The position numbers and the translations under genes were made by a program. A stretch of DNA of 43,317 bases from Scatosoma sp045632625 (lineage in GTDB: Bacteria > Bacillota > Clostridia > Christensenellales > Borkfalkiaceae), in NCBI GenBank assembly GCA_045632625.1, contig JAZQWZ010000014.1, positions 1 through 43,317 of the forward strand, written 5' to 3'. Shown one piece after another: positions 25,521 to 33,092 of the stretch (positions are counted from its first letter, which is position 1; every line of letters starts with the position of its first letter). A model generated the notes under the pieces. It did no database searches. It saw only the letters and a list, made by a program, of their open reading frames with translations, and was not told the DNA's origin.

Positions 25521-25581
25521 TATTGATAAAATATTGATAAAACGCTTGACAACTGTAAAAATCCGTGCTAAAATATCAATA
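25521..25581 (+). promoter_or_regulatory. Early rightward promoter (PR-type) with operators
   Basis: TTGACA (25546-25551), a 17-base spacer, and TAAAAT (25569-25574). TATTGATA sites lie at 25521 and 25532, with an inverted copy at 25574-25581 covering the -10 end. With the site at 25479 there are four. Repressor binding would shut PR, and the copy inside the repressor promoter would allow autoregulation. Confidence 0.8.
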
Positions 25582-25607
25582 ACAACGATAAATGTGGAGG
25601 TGTGAAT

Positions 25608-25811
25608 ATGACTTTTTCCGAAATTAGAAAGGAAAAAAGAATAACGCAAGAAGTGTTGGCGCAAAAGATTGGCGTTTGTCAATCGGCGGTAGCGGCGTGG
25701 GAAACGGGCGTTGCTGCTCCTACAGTAAAAAATCTTGTGTTAATAAGTAAAGAACTTGGTGTCGATGTAGACACATTGGTTAAATCATTTGAAAAAGTTG
25801 GGGGGGCATAA
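25608..25811 (+). CDS. Cro-like XRE protein
   Basis: This 67-aa protein is nearly all helix-turn-helix: TFSEIRKEKRITQEVLAQKI, CQSAVAAWETG, PTVKNLVLISKELGVDVDTL. The start is ATG 25608 with GGAGG upstream; GTG 25602 is less likely. It is the first early gene, so the Cro role (repressing the CI-like gene) is the natural reading. Confidence 0.8.
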   Translation: MTFSEIRKEKRITQEVLAQKIGVCQSAVAAWETGVAAPTVKNLVLISKELGVDVDTLVKSFEKVGGA

Positions 25812-25813
25812 GT

Positions 25814-26077
25814 ATGACGGTAGCGGAACGGCAAAACATATTTGCCAAAGAATATTTGTCGAACGAAGATTTGCAAAAGCTGTTTAATTTGCATCCATCG
25901 GAAGCGAGCAGGTATATGAATGCGATTAAGAAAAAGCTGACGATAGGAAAAAGCAAGGAATTGCGTTTGGATATTCGTGGCAAGCTCCACGTGCAAGATT
26001 ATTTAGATTATCTTGGGGTAACGTCGGATAGATACGCGCCTTGCGCACAATTAGATGAAGTGGGTGCGTGCGTATGA
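25814..26077 (+). CDS. Small DNA-binding protein, possible excisionase
   Basis: This 87-aa protein has a helix-turn-helix-like segment (NEDLQKLFNLHPSEASRYMN) followed by a basic region and a short strand (LRLDIRGKLHVQDYLDYLGV). The latter pattern resembles phage excisionase-like proteins. It starts 2 bases after the cro-like stop and overlaps the next start (ATGA). Excision control would fit the integrase, but the assignment is by pattern only. Confidence 0.55.
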   Translation: MTVAERQNIFAKEYLSNEDLQKLFNLHPSEASRYMNAIKKKLTIGKSKELRLDIRGKLHVQDYLDYLGVTSDRYAPCAQLDEVGACV

Positions 26078-26253
26078 CGAAGATTGAGATAGCAAGATTG
26101 CAAAAAGGAATTACAAGGCAAGAGCTGGCAAATCGTTTAGGCATTACGGAACGCGCGGTATTGTATTATGAAAGCGCGCAACGACAGCCGAGAGCACATA
26201 TCTTAAAAAAAATGGCAACAGTATTGAATTGCAAAATGGAAGATTTGATTTAA
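26074..26253 (+). CDS. Small XRE-type HTH protein
   Basis: This 59-aa protein contains IARLQKGITRQELANRLGIT, then ERAVLYYESAQRQP. The ATG at 26074 overlaps the previous stop (ATGA). It is the second XRE-type protein in the early operon and may modulate the switch. Confidence 0.7.
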   Translation: MTKIEIARLQKGITRQELANRLGITERAVLYYESAQRQPRAHILKKMATVLNCKMEDLI

Positions 26254-26267
26254 GGAGGAAAAAAAAT

Positions 26268-26528
26268 ATGGAAAGACGTGGCGTAGCAGGTGGGTTTGTA
26301 AAAAAGCCCACGCAAAGAGAAGAAGTATTGGATTTTATGAATAAGTATGGTAGCATCAGCGCGTTTGACGCGTTTACGGAACTTGGCGTTACGCAATTAG
26401 GCGCACGCATCAAAGAGCTTGAAGAAAAGGGTTGGCTTATCGGGCGCATCCGTAGAGCGGTTATATCCGGTCGTACGGGCAAGAAAATTCACTTTGTTGA
26501 ATACTTCATCAAGGAGGCAACGGCGTGA
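26268..26528 (+). CDS. Winged-helix (HTH_39-like) protein
   Basis: This 86-aa protein has the pattern EEVLDFMNKYGSISAFDAFT, ELGVTQLGARIKELEEKGW, then strands. It matches the helix-turn-helix domain I know as HTH_39 from Firmicutes phages. TAAGGAGG sets the start at ATG 26268. A DNA-binding regulatory role is likely. Confidence 0.75.
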   Translation: MERRGVAGGFVKKPTQREEVLDFMNKYGSISAFDAFTELGVTQLGARIKELEEKGWLIGRIRRAVISGRTGKKIHFVEYFIKEATA

Positions 26529-26725
26529 GATATACGCGTAATAGTAAGATGATGGACAAGATGAAAGAGAACGGATGGACGTTTGCTTATCTTGCGCAAA
26601 AGTTGAATAACGAATACACAATAGCAACGCTGTTCCAATACGCAAGCGGTAGAAGAGTGCCGAACAAATCGGATAAAAAGAAAATCGCCGATGCGTTTAG
26701 ATGTTTAGTAAAGGATTTGTTTTAG
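26525..26725 (+). CDS. Small HTH-like protein, GTG start
   Basis: This 66-aa protein starts at GTG 26525, six bases after AAGGAGG, overlapping the previous stop. It contains MKENGWTFAYLAQKLNNEYT, followed by ATLFQYASGRRVPNKSDKKK, an XRE-like pattern. A regulatory role is inferred. Confidence 0.65.
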   Translation: MRYTRNSKMMDKMKENGWTFAYLAQKLNNEYTIATLFQYASGRRVPNKSDKKKIADAFRCLVKDLF

Positions 26726-26736
26726 GAGGAAAGAAA

Positions 26737-26979
26737 ATGCAAATCGTAATACCGAGATGGTTAAAGGAAGAAAATCCTATAACAGCAGGGTTTTGTGAGC
26801 TTATCAACGAAACGCTCAAAAAATACCCTAAAATGAGCCTTGAAGAGTTTGCTGGGGAAATTAGCAAGGCGAATGTAGAAGACAGTTTTAGGCGCATTCA
26901 GCGCATCGAGGGAGCGCAATTCGGTGACGATGCGGATATTTACTACGATGCAAGCGTGGGGCGGCACGATTGTAAATAA
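26737..26979 (+). CDS. Small early protein, unknown function
   Basis: This 80-aa protein begins MQIVIPRWLKEENPITAGFC. TTTTAGGAGG precedes ATG 26737; an upstream in-frame ATG at 26701 lies inside the previous gene and lacks a site. Helical, no recognised domain. A terminator-like hairpin follows. Confidence 0.6.
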   Translation: MQIVIPRWLKEENPITAGFCELINETLKKYPKMSLEEFAGEISKANVEDSFRRIQRIEGAQFGDDADIYYDASVGRHDCK

Positions 26980-26981
26980 AT

Positions 26982-27014
26982 AAAATAAGGAAGAAACTTC
27001 TGCTTATTTTTCTC
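26982..27014 (+). terminator. Terminator-like hairpin inside the early operon
   Basis: AAAATAAG (26982-26989) pairs with CTTATTTT (27003-27010), and an inner GAAG/CTTC stem adds to it. T-rich sequence follows. It may attenuate early transcription between the regulatory and recombination genes. Confidence 0.45.
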
Positions 27015-27110
27015 TATGAATTGTTGGTTTTTTATATTCAATGAAAACCGCCCTTTTCATCTAACTACGGAACTTATTAAAAAAATATTTATATAAAGGA
27101 GTATTTAACT

Positions 27111-27911
27111 ATGAACGAACACGAACTTATGGAAATGGACAACGAGCCGAACGAAATGATGTTGCAACCGCAAAGCGGTGGGTTGCTCGATAGCAACAGC
27201 GACAACATCTTGTATCTTGCAGAGCAAGCTGAAAAGTATATCGTTGCGATGAACAAGATTATGGATGCTGCGCTGAAGATTACGAACGAGCTTGATTGGG
27301 TGCTTATCGGCGGAATCCCGTACCTGCAAGAAAGTGGAGCAACGAAGGTAGCAAGATTGTTTGGTATTTCTATCCAGCTTGTTGGAAGACCGCTTATTGA
27401 AGTGGATGCGCTTGGGTACAAGACGTACACCTACAAAGCAAGATTTTATCTGAAAGACCAATTTGTTGAGTGCGAAGGTAGCCGTTCGATGAAGGAAGAT
27501 TTCTTTGCAGGCAAAGACGATCCCGAACGCAATAAGAAAAAGAAAACGCCCGATGAGATTGACGAACGCGACGTTAAGATGGCGGCGTACACGAATTGTC
27601 TTAACAACGGTATCAAACGTCTTATCCCTAACCTGCGCAACATTGATGTAGAAACGCTTAAGAAAGCAGGGTTGGATGTTTCCAAGATGCGTGGGTATAC
27701 GTTCAAGACCGGCACGAAGGGTGGCAATAGCGGTAAAGCGGAAGACAGCGGTATCAAATGCGAAAGCTGTGGTGCGCCTATCACGCAAAATGTTGCGGCG
27801 TACAGCCAAGCTCAATTTAAGAAAACGCTGTGCTTGAAGTGCCAAAAGACGATGCAAAAACCTGCTCCGAAAGCGGATATTCTTGACGATGAAGAAATTC
27901 CCTTTCACTAA
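27111..27911 (+). CDS. Putative single-strand annealing recombination protein
   Basis: This 266-aa protein contains LDWVLIGGIPYLQESGATKV, then a strand-rich part (GYKTYTYKARFYLKDQFVEC, EGSRSMKEDFF). A DVKMAAYTNCLNNGIKRLIP segment follows, and a C-terminal zinc ribbon (CESC near residues 222-225, CLKC near 244-247). The layout and the partner Cas4-like nuclease at 28103 suggest a Rad52/Sak-like annealing protein of a phage recombination pair. I cannot confirm the family without a search. AAAGGAG precedes the ATG. Confidence 0.5.
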   Translation: MNEHELMEMDNEPNEMMLQPQSGGLLDSNSDNILYLAEQAEKYIVAMNKIMDAALKITNELDWVLIGGIPYLQESGATKVARLFGISIQLVGRPLIEVDALGYKTYTYKARFYLKDQFVECEGSRSMKEDFFAGKDDPERNKKKKTPDEIDERDVKMAAYTNCLNNGIKRLIPNLRNIDVETLKKAGLDVSKMRGYTFKTGTKGGNSGKAEDSGIKCESCGAPITQNVAAYSQAQFKKTLCLKCQKTMQKPAPKADILDDEEIPFH

Positions 27912-27923
27912 CGAGGTAGCCGT

Positions 27924-28100
27924 ATGATTAAAGTATGGGAAATCGAAATAGAAGAAAAGCTGAAACGAGTTGTGAAGGTAGAGGCTGACACAATCGAAGA
28001 GGCGTTAAGCAAAGCAGAGAACGATTACTGTGATAGAAAGATTGTCTTAAACGATGACGATTTAATATTTTGGGGCATCGAGCAATATAGGGGGATTTAA
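27924..28100 (+). CDS. DpnD/PcfM-like small protein
   Basis: This 58-aa protein has the pattern LKRVVKVEADTIEEALSKAE, followed by KIVLNDDDLIFW. It fits the DpnD/PcfM-like family of small proteins found in conjugative elements and phages, whose function is unknown. CGAGG precedes the ATG. It lies between the two recombination genes. Confidence 0.7.
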   Translation: MIKVWEIEIEEKLKRVVKVEADTIEEALSKAENDYCDRKIVLNDDDLIFWGIEQYRGI

Positions 28101-28102
28101 CT

Positions 28103-29020
28103 ATGAACGCAAGCGATATCAAAGCAAGGCTGGAAGAAGTGGCGAAATCGAAAATCAAGGTATATCCCGTAAAGAACTTGAGCGCATCTCGTTTGGGGCA
28201 TCCCTGCGAAAGATATTTATATCTTTTGATGACGAGTTGGAACGAACAAAAACCGCACGACGTAGGATTGCAACATATCTTTGATTTGGGTAATTCCATC
28301 GAAGATTATACGATTGCAAGATTGAAGGAAGCTGGGTTTGAATGCATCACACCGACCGTTCGGTCGTGGTGCATCAACAAGCCTTATATAACAGGACGAG
28401 AAGACGTGCGCATTAAGGACACGGACACAGGCGAACTGCTCCCCGTAGAAATTAAAGGGCTTTCGCCTGTTGAGTGGGAAAAGCTGAACACGATTGACGA
28501 TTTCTTGAACAGCAAGAAACACTACGTAAGAGGGTATCCATCGCAATTATTTGCGTATATGTACCACTTTGAAAAGGAGCGTGGTTTCTTCGTCATCACA
28601 AACAAGCTGACGGGCGAAATCAAGCCGATTGAAGTAAAGCTGAATTATGAGTTTGGTGAGCAGGTATTGCAAAAAGCCGAGCGCGTATATAAAGCGGTAG
28701 AAACGAATACACCGCCCGATAGCTGTGAAGATGCAAGCGTTTGCGAAGGATGCAACCTGCAACACATCTGCGGTCAAGTAAAGCGTGTGCCTACGGATAT
28801 TGAGATGGATGACGAACTTGAAAATCTCATCAACCGCAAGGAAGAACTGAAAGCGGCGAAAGCTGAATACGAATCGGTAGATAAAGCGATTAAAGACCGC
28901 ATAGGCGAACGAGAAAAGGTAATTACGGGCACATACTTAATCGAGCGTAAATCGTTCGTTAAAAAGGCATTTACGGTGCCCGAAAGTACGCAATGGCGTA
29001 TCAACATCAAGAGGTTATAA
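28103..29020 (+). CDS. Cas4/RecB-type PD-(D/E)XK exonuclease
   Basis: This 305-aa protein has the nuclease motif D101 (TGRED) and E116-I-K118 (PVEIKG). Cysteines C35 (GHPCERY) and C214, C217 and C223 (CEGCNLQHIC) match the Fe-S cluster pattern of Cas4 and AddB nucleases. A QxxxY-like segment (SQLFAYMYHF) follows the active site. A C-terminal helical part, ENLINRKEELKAAKAEYESV, extends beyond the core. It would process DNA ends for recombination with the annealing protein two genes upstream. Start ATG 28103 is 2 bases after the previous stop. Confidence 0.85.
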   Translation: MNASDIKARLEEVAKSKIKVYPVKNLSASRLGHPCERYLYLLMTSWNEQKPHDVGLQHIFDLGNSIEDYTIARLKEAGFECITPTVRSWCINKPYITGREDVRIKDTDTGELLPVEIKGLSPVEWEKLNTIDDFLNSKKHYVRGYPSQLFAYMYHFEKERGFFVITNKLTGEIKPIEVKLNYEFGEQVLQKAERVYKAVETNTPPDSCEDASVCEGCNLQHICGQVKRVPTDIEMDDELENLINRKEELKAAKAEYESVDKAIKDRIGEREKVITGTYLIERKSFVKKAFTVPESTQWRINIKRL

Positions 29021-29022
29021 AG

Positions 29023-29466
29023 ATGGACAATTTATTTGAAAAAAGCCGAGTGCTGTTTGAAGTGCTCGGCAAGCCGCAAGGCAAGCAAAGAGCAAAGGTA
29101 AGCACGTTTGGCGGTTTTGCAAGGGCATACACCCCTGAAGAAACTGTCAGCTACGAAAACCGAATTATACTTTCGTATAAGCAAGCGTTGAACGGGGGGA
29201 AGACTCCGTTTTGGGAAACGCCTGTAAGCGTGAAAATAATTGCTCACCACGCTATTCCTAAAAGCTTTTCAAAGAAGAAAAGGGAAGGCGCGTTAGCTGG
29301 CGATATCAGACCACAAACAAAGCCCGATATCGACAACGTTGTCAAAGTAGTGTGCGATGCCTTAAATGGTATCGCCTACCGCGACGATACGCAGGTGATC
29401 CGTGTACAAGCGGAAAAAATATACAGCGATGAGCCGAAGCTGGTGATCGCTATTAGAGAATTTTAA
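29023..29466 (+). CDS. rusA: RusA-like Holliday junction resolvase
   Basis: This 147-aa protein contains LGKPQGKQRAKVS near the start and the RusA signature KPDIDNVVKVVCDALNGIAY, with DDTQV after it; the Asp residues are the metal ligands. RusA cuts Holliday junctions during recombination. ATG 29023 has AAGAGG upstream, and longer in-frame starts lie within the previous gene. Part of the recombination cluster. Confidence 0.9.
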   Translation: MDNLFEKSRVLFEVLGKPQGKQRAKVSTFGGFARAYTPEETVSYENRIILSYKQALNGGKTPFWETPVSVKIIAHHAIPKSFSKKKREGALAGDIRPQTKPDIDNVVKVVCDALNGIAYRDDTQVIRVQAEKIYSDEPKLVIAIREF

Positions 29467-29480
29467 GGAGTAGATTTACG

Positions 29481-30578
29481 ATGAAATGCGGATTAAAAAC
29501 GTTTCCGCTTTCCGTAGATTTGGACGATAACATTAAATTGGTCGAAGCCGAGTTTGGTGTAAAAGGTTTCGCCATTGTCATTAAACTGTATCAAGCTATA
29601 TACAGTCGTGGCTATTATATGAAATGGGATATAGACGCCCAGCTCTTGTTTATCCGAGATTATTGCTTATCAGAGGTAGGTCGGGGCTTGGTGTCCGAAG
29701 TTGTCGATTGTTGCATAAGGCGTGGAGTATTTGAATCCAAGCTCTATAACGAGCATAAGATTTTAACAAGCAAGCGGATTCAAGAAACGTTCCTGACGGC
29801 AACAAAACGTAGTAACAAGGTCGTAATGGAAGAACAGTACGCCCTTCCTATCGTTTACGAATTTATAGAAAGTGTAAACAAAAATGGAAAAAATGTAAAC
29901 ATTTCTTTCAAAAATGTAGACAATTTTGAACAAAGGAAAGGAAAGGAAAGAAAAGAAAAGGAAATAACCCCTAACCCCTTGCAAGGGGGAGGGAGTGATA
30001 TTTGGAAGGATAGATTCTTCGAGCGGTACACGGTATTTGAGAAAAAGAACTATCACGATGAAGGCGTTGATTACGAAGTGCTTTATCGGGAATTTGAACA
30101 ATCTGCAACGTTGCAAAAGATGTGGTCGTTCCCGAAGGTGGTCAAGCTTTATCAGCAAATCGCAAAGGGCGATTTCCGTGACAAGCAACAACCTGCTTAT
30201 GTGGCACCGTCCGTGAAAGCGGCGAACGATAGAGCGGATCGTGAAAGGTTTTACGCACAGCGCAAGCAACAAGCGCAGACAAAAGCGGATAAAATGATGG
30301 AACGCGCATTGCGAAATAGTGAGTTTAAGCAAGCAACGCATAAATTGAGTAGGATGGAATTTGAACTTGCAAGAGCGGAAGTGGATGGCGACAGTGAGAG
30401 ATTGAAAGAACTTACACGCCAACAGGAAATACTGCGAGATGTGCGTGCAAGGGCATTAAAGGCAGTAGGACTGATGGAAGAAGATTTGCTGCCGCGCTGG
30501 CATTGTCAAAAGTGTAGCGACACGGGATACCTTCCCAACGGAATGTCGTGTGATTGTTATAAGGAGTTGCAAGGATGA
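29481..30578 (+). CDS. Replication initiation protein (Lin1244/DnaD-type)
   Basis: This 365-aa protein has an N-terminal Lin1244/Lin1753-type winged-helix region (about 8-105: VEAEFGVKGFAIVIKLYQAI, then the ILTSKRIQ segment). A linker with NPLQGGG, a DnaD-like helical part (about 165-220) and a charged coiled coil follow. At the C-terminus is a zinc knuckle with C342, C345, C357 and C359 (CQKCSDTGY and CDCY), like the N-terminal knuckle of DnaC/DnaI helicase loaders; no ATPase follows. It probably opens the origin and recruits the host helicase. Candidate iterons lie inside the gene at 29873-29922. Confidence 0.75.
   Translation: MKCGLKTFPLSVDLDDNIKLVEAEFGVKGFAIVIKLYQAIYSRGYYMKWDIDAQLLFIRDYCLSEVGRGLVSEVVDCCIRRGVFESKLYNEHKILTSKRIQETFLTATKRSNKVVMEEQYALPIVYEFIESVNKNGKNVNISFKNVDNFEQRKGKERKEKEITPNPLQGGGSDIWKDRFFERYTVFEKKNYHDEGVDYEVLYREFEQSATLQKMWSFPKVVKLYQQIAKGDFRDKQQPAYVAPSVKAANDRADRERFYAQRKQQAQTKADKMMERALRNSEFKQATHKLSRMEFELARAEVDGDSERLKELTRQQEILRDVRARALKAVGLMEEDLLPRWHCQKCSDTGYLPNGMSCDCYKELQG
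29873..29988. other. Candidate replication origin (iterons, purine tract, palindrome)
   Basis: TGTAAACA at 29873 and 29894 and TGTAGACA at 29915 are spaced exactly 21 bp apart, two helical turns. They lie in an A-rich stretch. A run of GGAAA-type purine repeats follows (29932-29962), then the palindrome CCCCTTGCAAGGGG (29975-29988). Phage origins often lie within the initiator gene. The 21-bp period could also reflect 7-codon repeats in the protein. Confidence 0.5.
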
Positions 30579-31453
30579 TGAATCAAATTTCTTTATTTGA
30601 CGGCGCGACAAGATTTAAGATTGACAAGCCGATTAGGTTGATAGAGTGTTTTGCTGGGTATGGTTCACAAGCTCTTGCGCTTAAATATTTAGGTGTGCCG
30701 TTTGAGCATCATTGCATATCGGAGTGGGCTGTGCCGTCTATTCAAGCGTATAAAGACTTACATCACGGCGACGATAGTGTAGATTATTCCATCGCATTAA
30801 ACAATGTGCAATTGGTAGATTATCTTGAAGGGCGTATTTCTACCGATTACTCAACGCCTATGACAAGAGCGCAAATTGAGCGTAAAGGCGAAGCTTGGCA
30901 ACGCAAAGTGTACAACAATATGATGGCAAGCAAAAATCTTGGCTCGATTATGAAAGTACACGGTAGCCAGATGAATATAACCGACACGGATAGGTATTGC
31001 TATGTGCTGACGTACTCGTTCCCATGTCAAGATTTATCATCTGCAGGCAAAGGTGCTGGGATGGGCAAAGGAAGTGGTACGCGCAGCGGATTGCTTTGGG
31101 AAGTGGAACGCATCCTTAAGGAATTAGACGAAAAACCGCAGGTGCTGATTATGGAAAACGTACCCGAAGTGGCAGGCACGAAGAATATGCCACACTTTGC
31201 TAAATGGTTGGCTGTGCTGGAAGAATTAGGGTACAAGACCAAGTGGGGCGTACTTAACGCAAAAGAATTTGGCGTTCCGCAAAATAGGGCAAGATGCTTT
31301 GCCGTATCGGTGCTTGGCGATTATTACTACGATTTGCCGATAGGATTCCCTTTGGGATATCGCTTGAAGGATATGCTTGAAAAGAACGTTGACGAGAATT
31401 ACTACCTTAAAGAAGAAACGATACAAGCGTTGAATATTCATAAAATGGAGTAG
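30575..31453 (+). CDS. C5-cytosine DNA methyltransferase, catalytic half
   Basis: This 292-aa protein has motif I (CFAGYGSQ, residues 25-32), the catalytic PCQ motif (C151), motif VI ENVPE (194-198) and motif VIII QNRARCF (236-242). It ends at NIHKME followed by two TAG codons. The target-recognition and last motifs are encoded separately from 31458 in another frame. It would methylate cytosine at C5, probably to protect phage DNA or alter host marking. The start overlaps the previous stop (ATGATGA), with AAGGAG upstream. Confidence 0.9.
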   Translation: MMNQISLFDGATRFKIDKPIRLIECFAGYGSQALALKYLGVPFEHHCISEWAVPSIQAYKDLHHGDDSVDYSIALNNVQLVDYLEGRISTDYSTPMTRAQIERKGEAWQRKVYNNMMASKNLGSIMKVHGSQMNITDTDRYCYVLTYSFPCQDLSSAGKGAGMGKGSGTRSGLLWEVERILKELDEKPQVLIMENVPEVAGTKNMPHFAKWLAVLEELGYKTKWGVLNAKEFGVPQNRARCFAVSVLGDYYYDLPIGFPLGYRLKDMLEKNVDENYYLKEETIQALNIHKME

Positions 31454-31457
31454 TAGA

Positions 31458-31682
31458 ATGGAAGAAGTAAGATGCAAACAGGTAGCCACGTTGCGTGGTG
31501 GGAAGTGGGAAAAGACATACGAAGAAAGCCGTAGGGTATACGGCATAGACGGATTGTCGCCCACAGTACACACGCAAGGGGGGGGGGAATCAAGAAGTGA
31601 AAATCTTGGTAGAGCCCCTTGCATACGACGAGCAAAATGGATATTTAAGAGAGGATGGCATTGTGGGAACATTAACAACTGA
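31458..31682 (+). CDS. Start of the methyltransferase specificity half, frameshifted at G10
   Basis: This frame begins MEEVRCKQVATLRGGKW and runs to YGIDGLSPTVHTQGGG, the part that normally follows the catalytic half in C5 methyltransferases. After a run of ten G (31578-31587) it leaves frame and ends at 31682. With nine G it would continue as GGGNQEVKILVEPLAYDEQ into the frame at 31597-32289, giving a 276-aa protein. GGAG lies 7 bases before the ATG. Confidence 0.7.
   Translation: MEEVRCKQVATLRGGKWEKTYEESRRVYGIDGLSPTVHTQGGGESRSENLGRAPCIRRAKWIFKRGWHCGNINN
31578..31587 (+). repeat. G10 homopolymer in the methyltransferase
   Basis: Ten consecutive G within coding sequence. Loss of one G joins the 31458 and 31597 frames. 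Such tracts slip during replication and are typical of phase-variable genes. An assembly or sequencing error, or population mixture, is also possible. Confidence 0.8.
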
Positions 31683-32289
31683 TGGAAGTAGTCCAAAGCA
31701 TAATAATAGAGTGGTTGAGCCGATTGTCTATGACGGCTTTAACCAAAAGGTGCGTGAAGATAGTGGCGTTATTGGGACGATAACGCGGAACGTCGGAGCG
31801 GATCTAAAGCGCAATGGGCAAGGGTTGATTTATCCAAAAGGCGAATACGAACTCTCGGATAAAATGAAACGCTATATCAATAGCTATGACGATAAGTACA
31901 AGGTGAGCGACGGGAACTTGACAATCAATAAAGAAGTTGCACCTGCCGTAACAACGAGAGAAGGGTGTTCAAGGGCTGACCAATGTAGTTATATCAGCAA
32001 GGATTTTGACGAGAACGCAAATGTCGCAGGCGTAAATTTGGTAGATTTTCGTGTGCGCAAGCTGACCGAGAAAGAGTGTTTTCGTTTAATGGGCGTAAAA
32101 GATGAAGATTTTGAGAAGATACGGAAAAATCAATCAAAATCGAGTTGCTATCATCTTGCAGGCGATAGTATTGTCACCGCCGTGCTTATGGCGCTATTTG
32201 GTGAAATGATGGAAATAGATTGGCGTGAAAAAGTAAATAATTTAACGAAGGAGTTAAGCAATGGAACAAGTAATTCATTTAGAGATTAG
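31597..32289 (+). CDS. C5-methyltransferase target-recognition and C-terminal part
   Basis: This 230-aa frame (GTG start at 31597 if separate) carries two related blocks, VEPLAYDEQNGYLREDGIVG and VEPIVYDGFNQKVREDSGVI, likely from the target-recognition region. The conserved end VRKLTEKECFRLMGVKDEDF, with GDSIVTAVLMALFGEMM, is motif X of C5 methyltransferases. It would work with the catalytic half, as in naturally two-subunit enzymes such as M.AquI. Translation alone from the GTG lacks a good ribosome-binding site, supporting one intended frame from 31458. Confidence 0.75.
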   Translation: MKILVEPLAYDEQNGYLREDGIVGTLTTDGSSPKHNNRVVEPIVYDGFNQKVREDSGVIGTITRNVGADLKRNGQGLIYPKGEYELSDKMKRYINSYDDKYKVSDGNLTINKEVAPAVTTREGCSRADQCSYISKDFDENANVAGVNLVDFRVRKLTEKECFRLMGVKDEDFEKIRKNQSKSSCYHLAGDSIVTAVLMALFGEMMEIDWREKVNNLTKELSNGTSNSFRD

Positions 32290-32437
32290 TTTAGATGCGG
32301 ACAAGCGCACGGTAGCTGCGATTTTGGTCGCAAACGGATACACAGTGCGCAAGACGAAAATTAAGCAAGGCAATAGAGAAAAAGCAGTTTTGGAGGCGTA
32401 TAAAGAAGATGGAAAAGTTACCGAAGGCAAGAAATAA
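32261..32437 (+). CDS. Small basic protein, unknown function
   Basis: This 58-aa protein contains HLEISLDADKRTVAAILVAN, then a Lys/Arg-rich tail. GAAGGAG lies upstream of ATG 32261, which overlaps the methyltransferase 3' end by 29 bases. No family is recognised. Confidence 0.6.
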   Translation: MEQVIHLEISLDADKRTVAAILVANGYTVRKTKIKQGNREKAVLEAYKEDGKVTEGKK

Positions 32438-33092
32438 GATGGACGTTCCGAAAACGGAAGAAAACAAACTGACCGATGAAGAAGTTTTAACAGCGATTGA
32501 AATATGCTTTAAGGCGAATTTGGAGTGTTGTAAGTGTCCGTATTTTAATAAAAACGGAAGAAACTTTTGTATTGAAGATAAAGCCTTTTATAAGGATATG
32601 AAACGAATTGTGCAAGAACACTCCGAGCAAAAGGAAGAAATCGAACAATTAAGCAAAGACTACGAATCGGTAGTTGAAATGAATACGTTGTTTCAAGCCG
32701 ACCATAAACTTATGTCCGACAAGTTGATTGCATTGGAAGTGGAAACGAATAATCAACAAGCTGAAATCGAACGGCTGACGGAAGAGTCAAACGAGATGTT
32801 TGATAGACACTCAATAGAAAATCAAGCAGCATCACTTTTAATCGATAAACGCAACAAAGAAAACTCCAAACTTCAAAAGCAAGTGGACGAGTTGACAGCG
32901 TTCAAAACCGAAGCAATTTCTATGAGCTTGTACGGAAAAGGGCGTAAAGATGGGGAAGAAGTAGCCGTCAAAGACACGGCGAAAAAGATTTATAGCGGTT
33001 TACTTAAAGAATTTTCAATCCGTAAAAGTTGCGGAAATGCGGACGTTGTTGTAAGAGAAATGGCATTACGCTACGGCGTGGAGGTGGAATGA
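32409..33092 (+). CDS. Coiled-coil protein with N-terminal Cys cluster
   Basis: This 227-aa protein has an N-terminal LTDEEVLTAIEICFKANLEC, followed by CKCPYF and a further Cys. I have the impression that similar starts occur in small Firmicutes phage proteins of unknown function. A long coiled coil (about 65-180) and a short C-terminal domain follow. Start 32409 has GGAGG 12 bases upstream but overlaps the previous gene; ATG 32439 is an alternative. Confidence 0.6.
   Translation: MEKLPKARNKMDVPKTEENKLTDEEVLTAIEICFKANLECCKCPYFNKNGRNFCIEDKAFYKDMKRIVQEHSEQKEEIEQLSKDYESVVEMNTLFQADHKLMSDKLIALEVETNNQQAEIERLTEESNEMFDRHSIENQAASLLIDKRNKENSKLQKQVDELTAFKTEAISMSLYGKGRKDGEEVAVKDTAKKIYSGLLKEFSIRKSCGNADVVVREMALRYGVEVE

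Noticed and set aside
27105..27908. 267-aa minus-strand frame opposite the annealing-protein gene
   Set aside because: Shadow frame; the plus-strand gene has a good ribosome-binding site and zinc ribbon.
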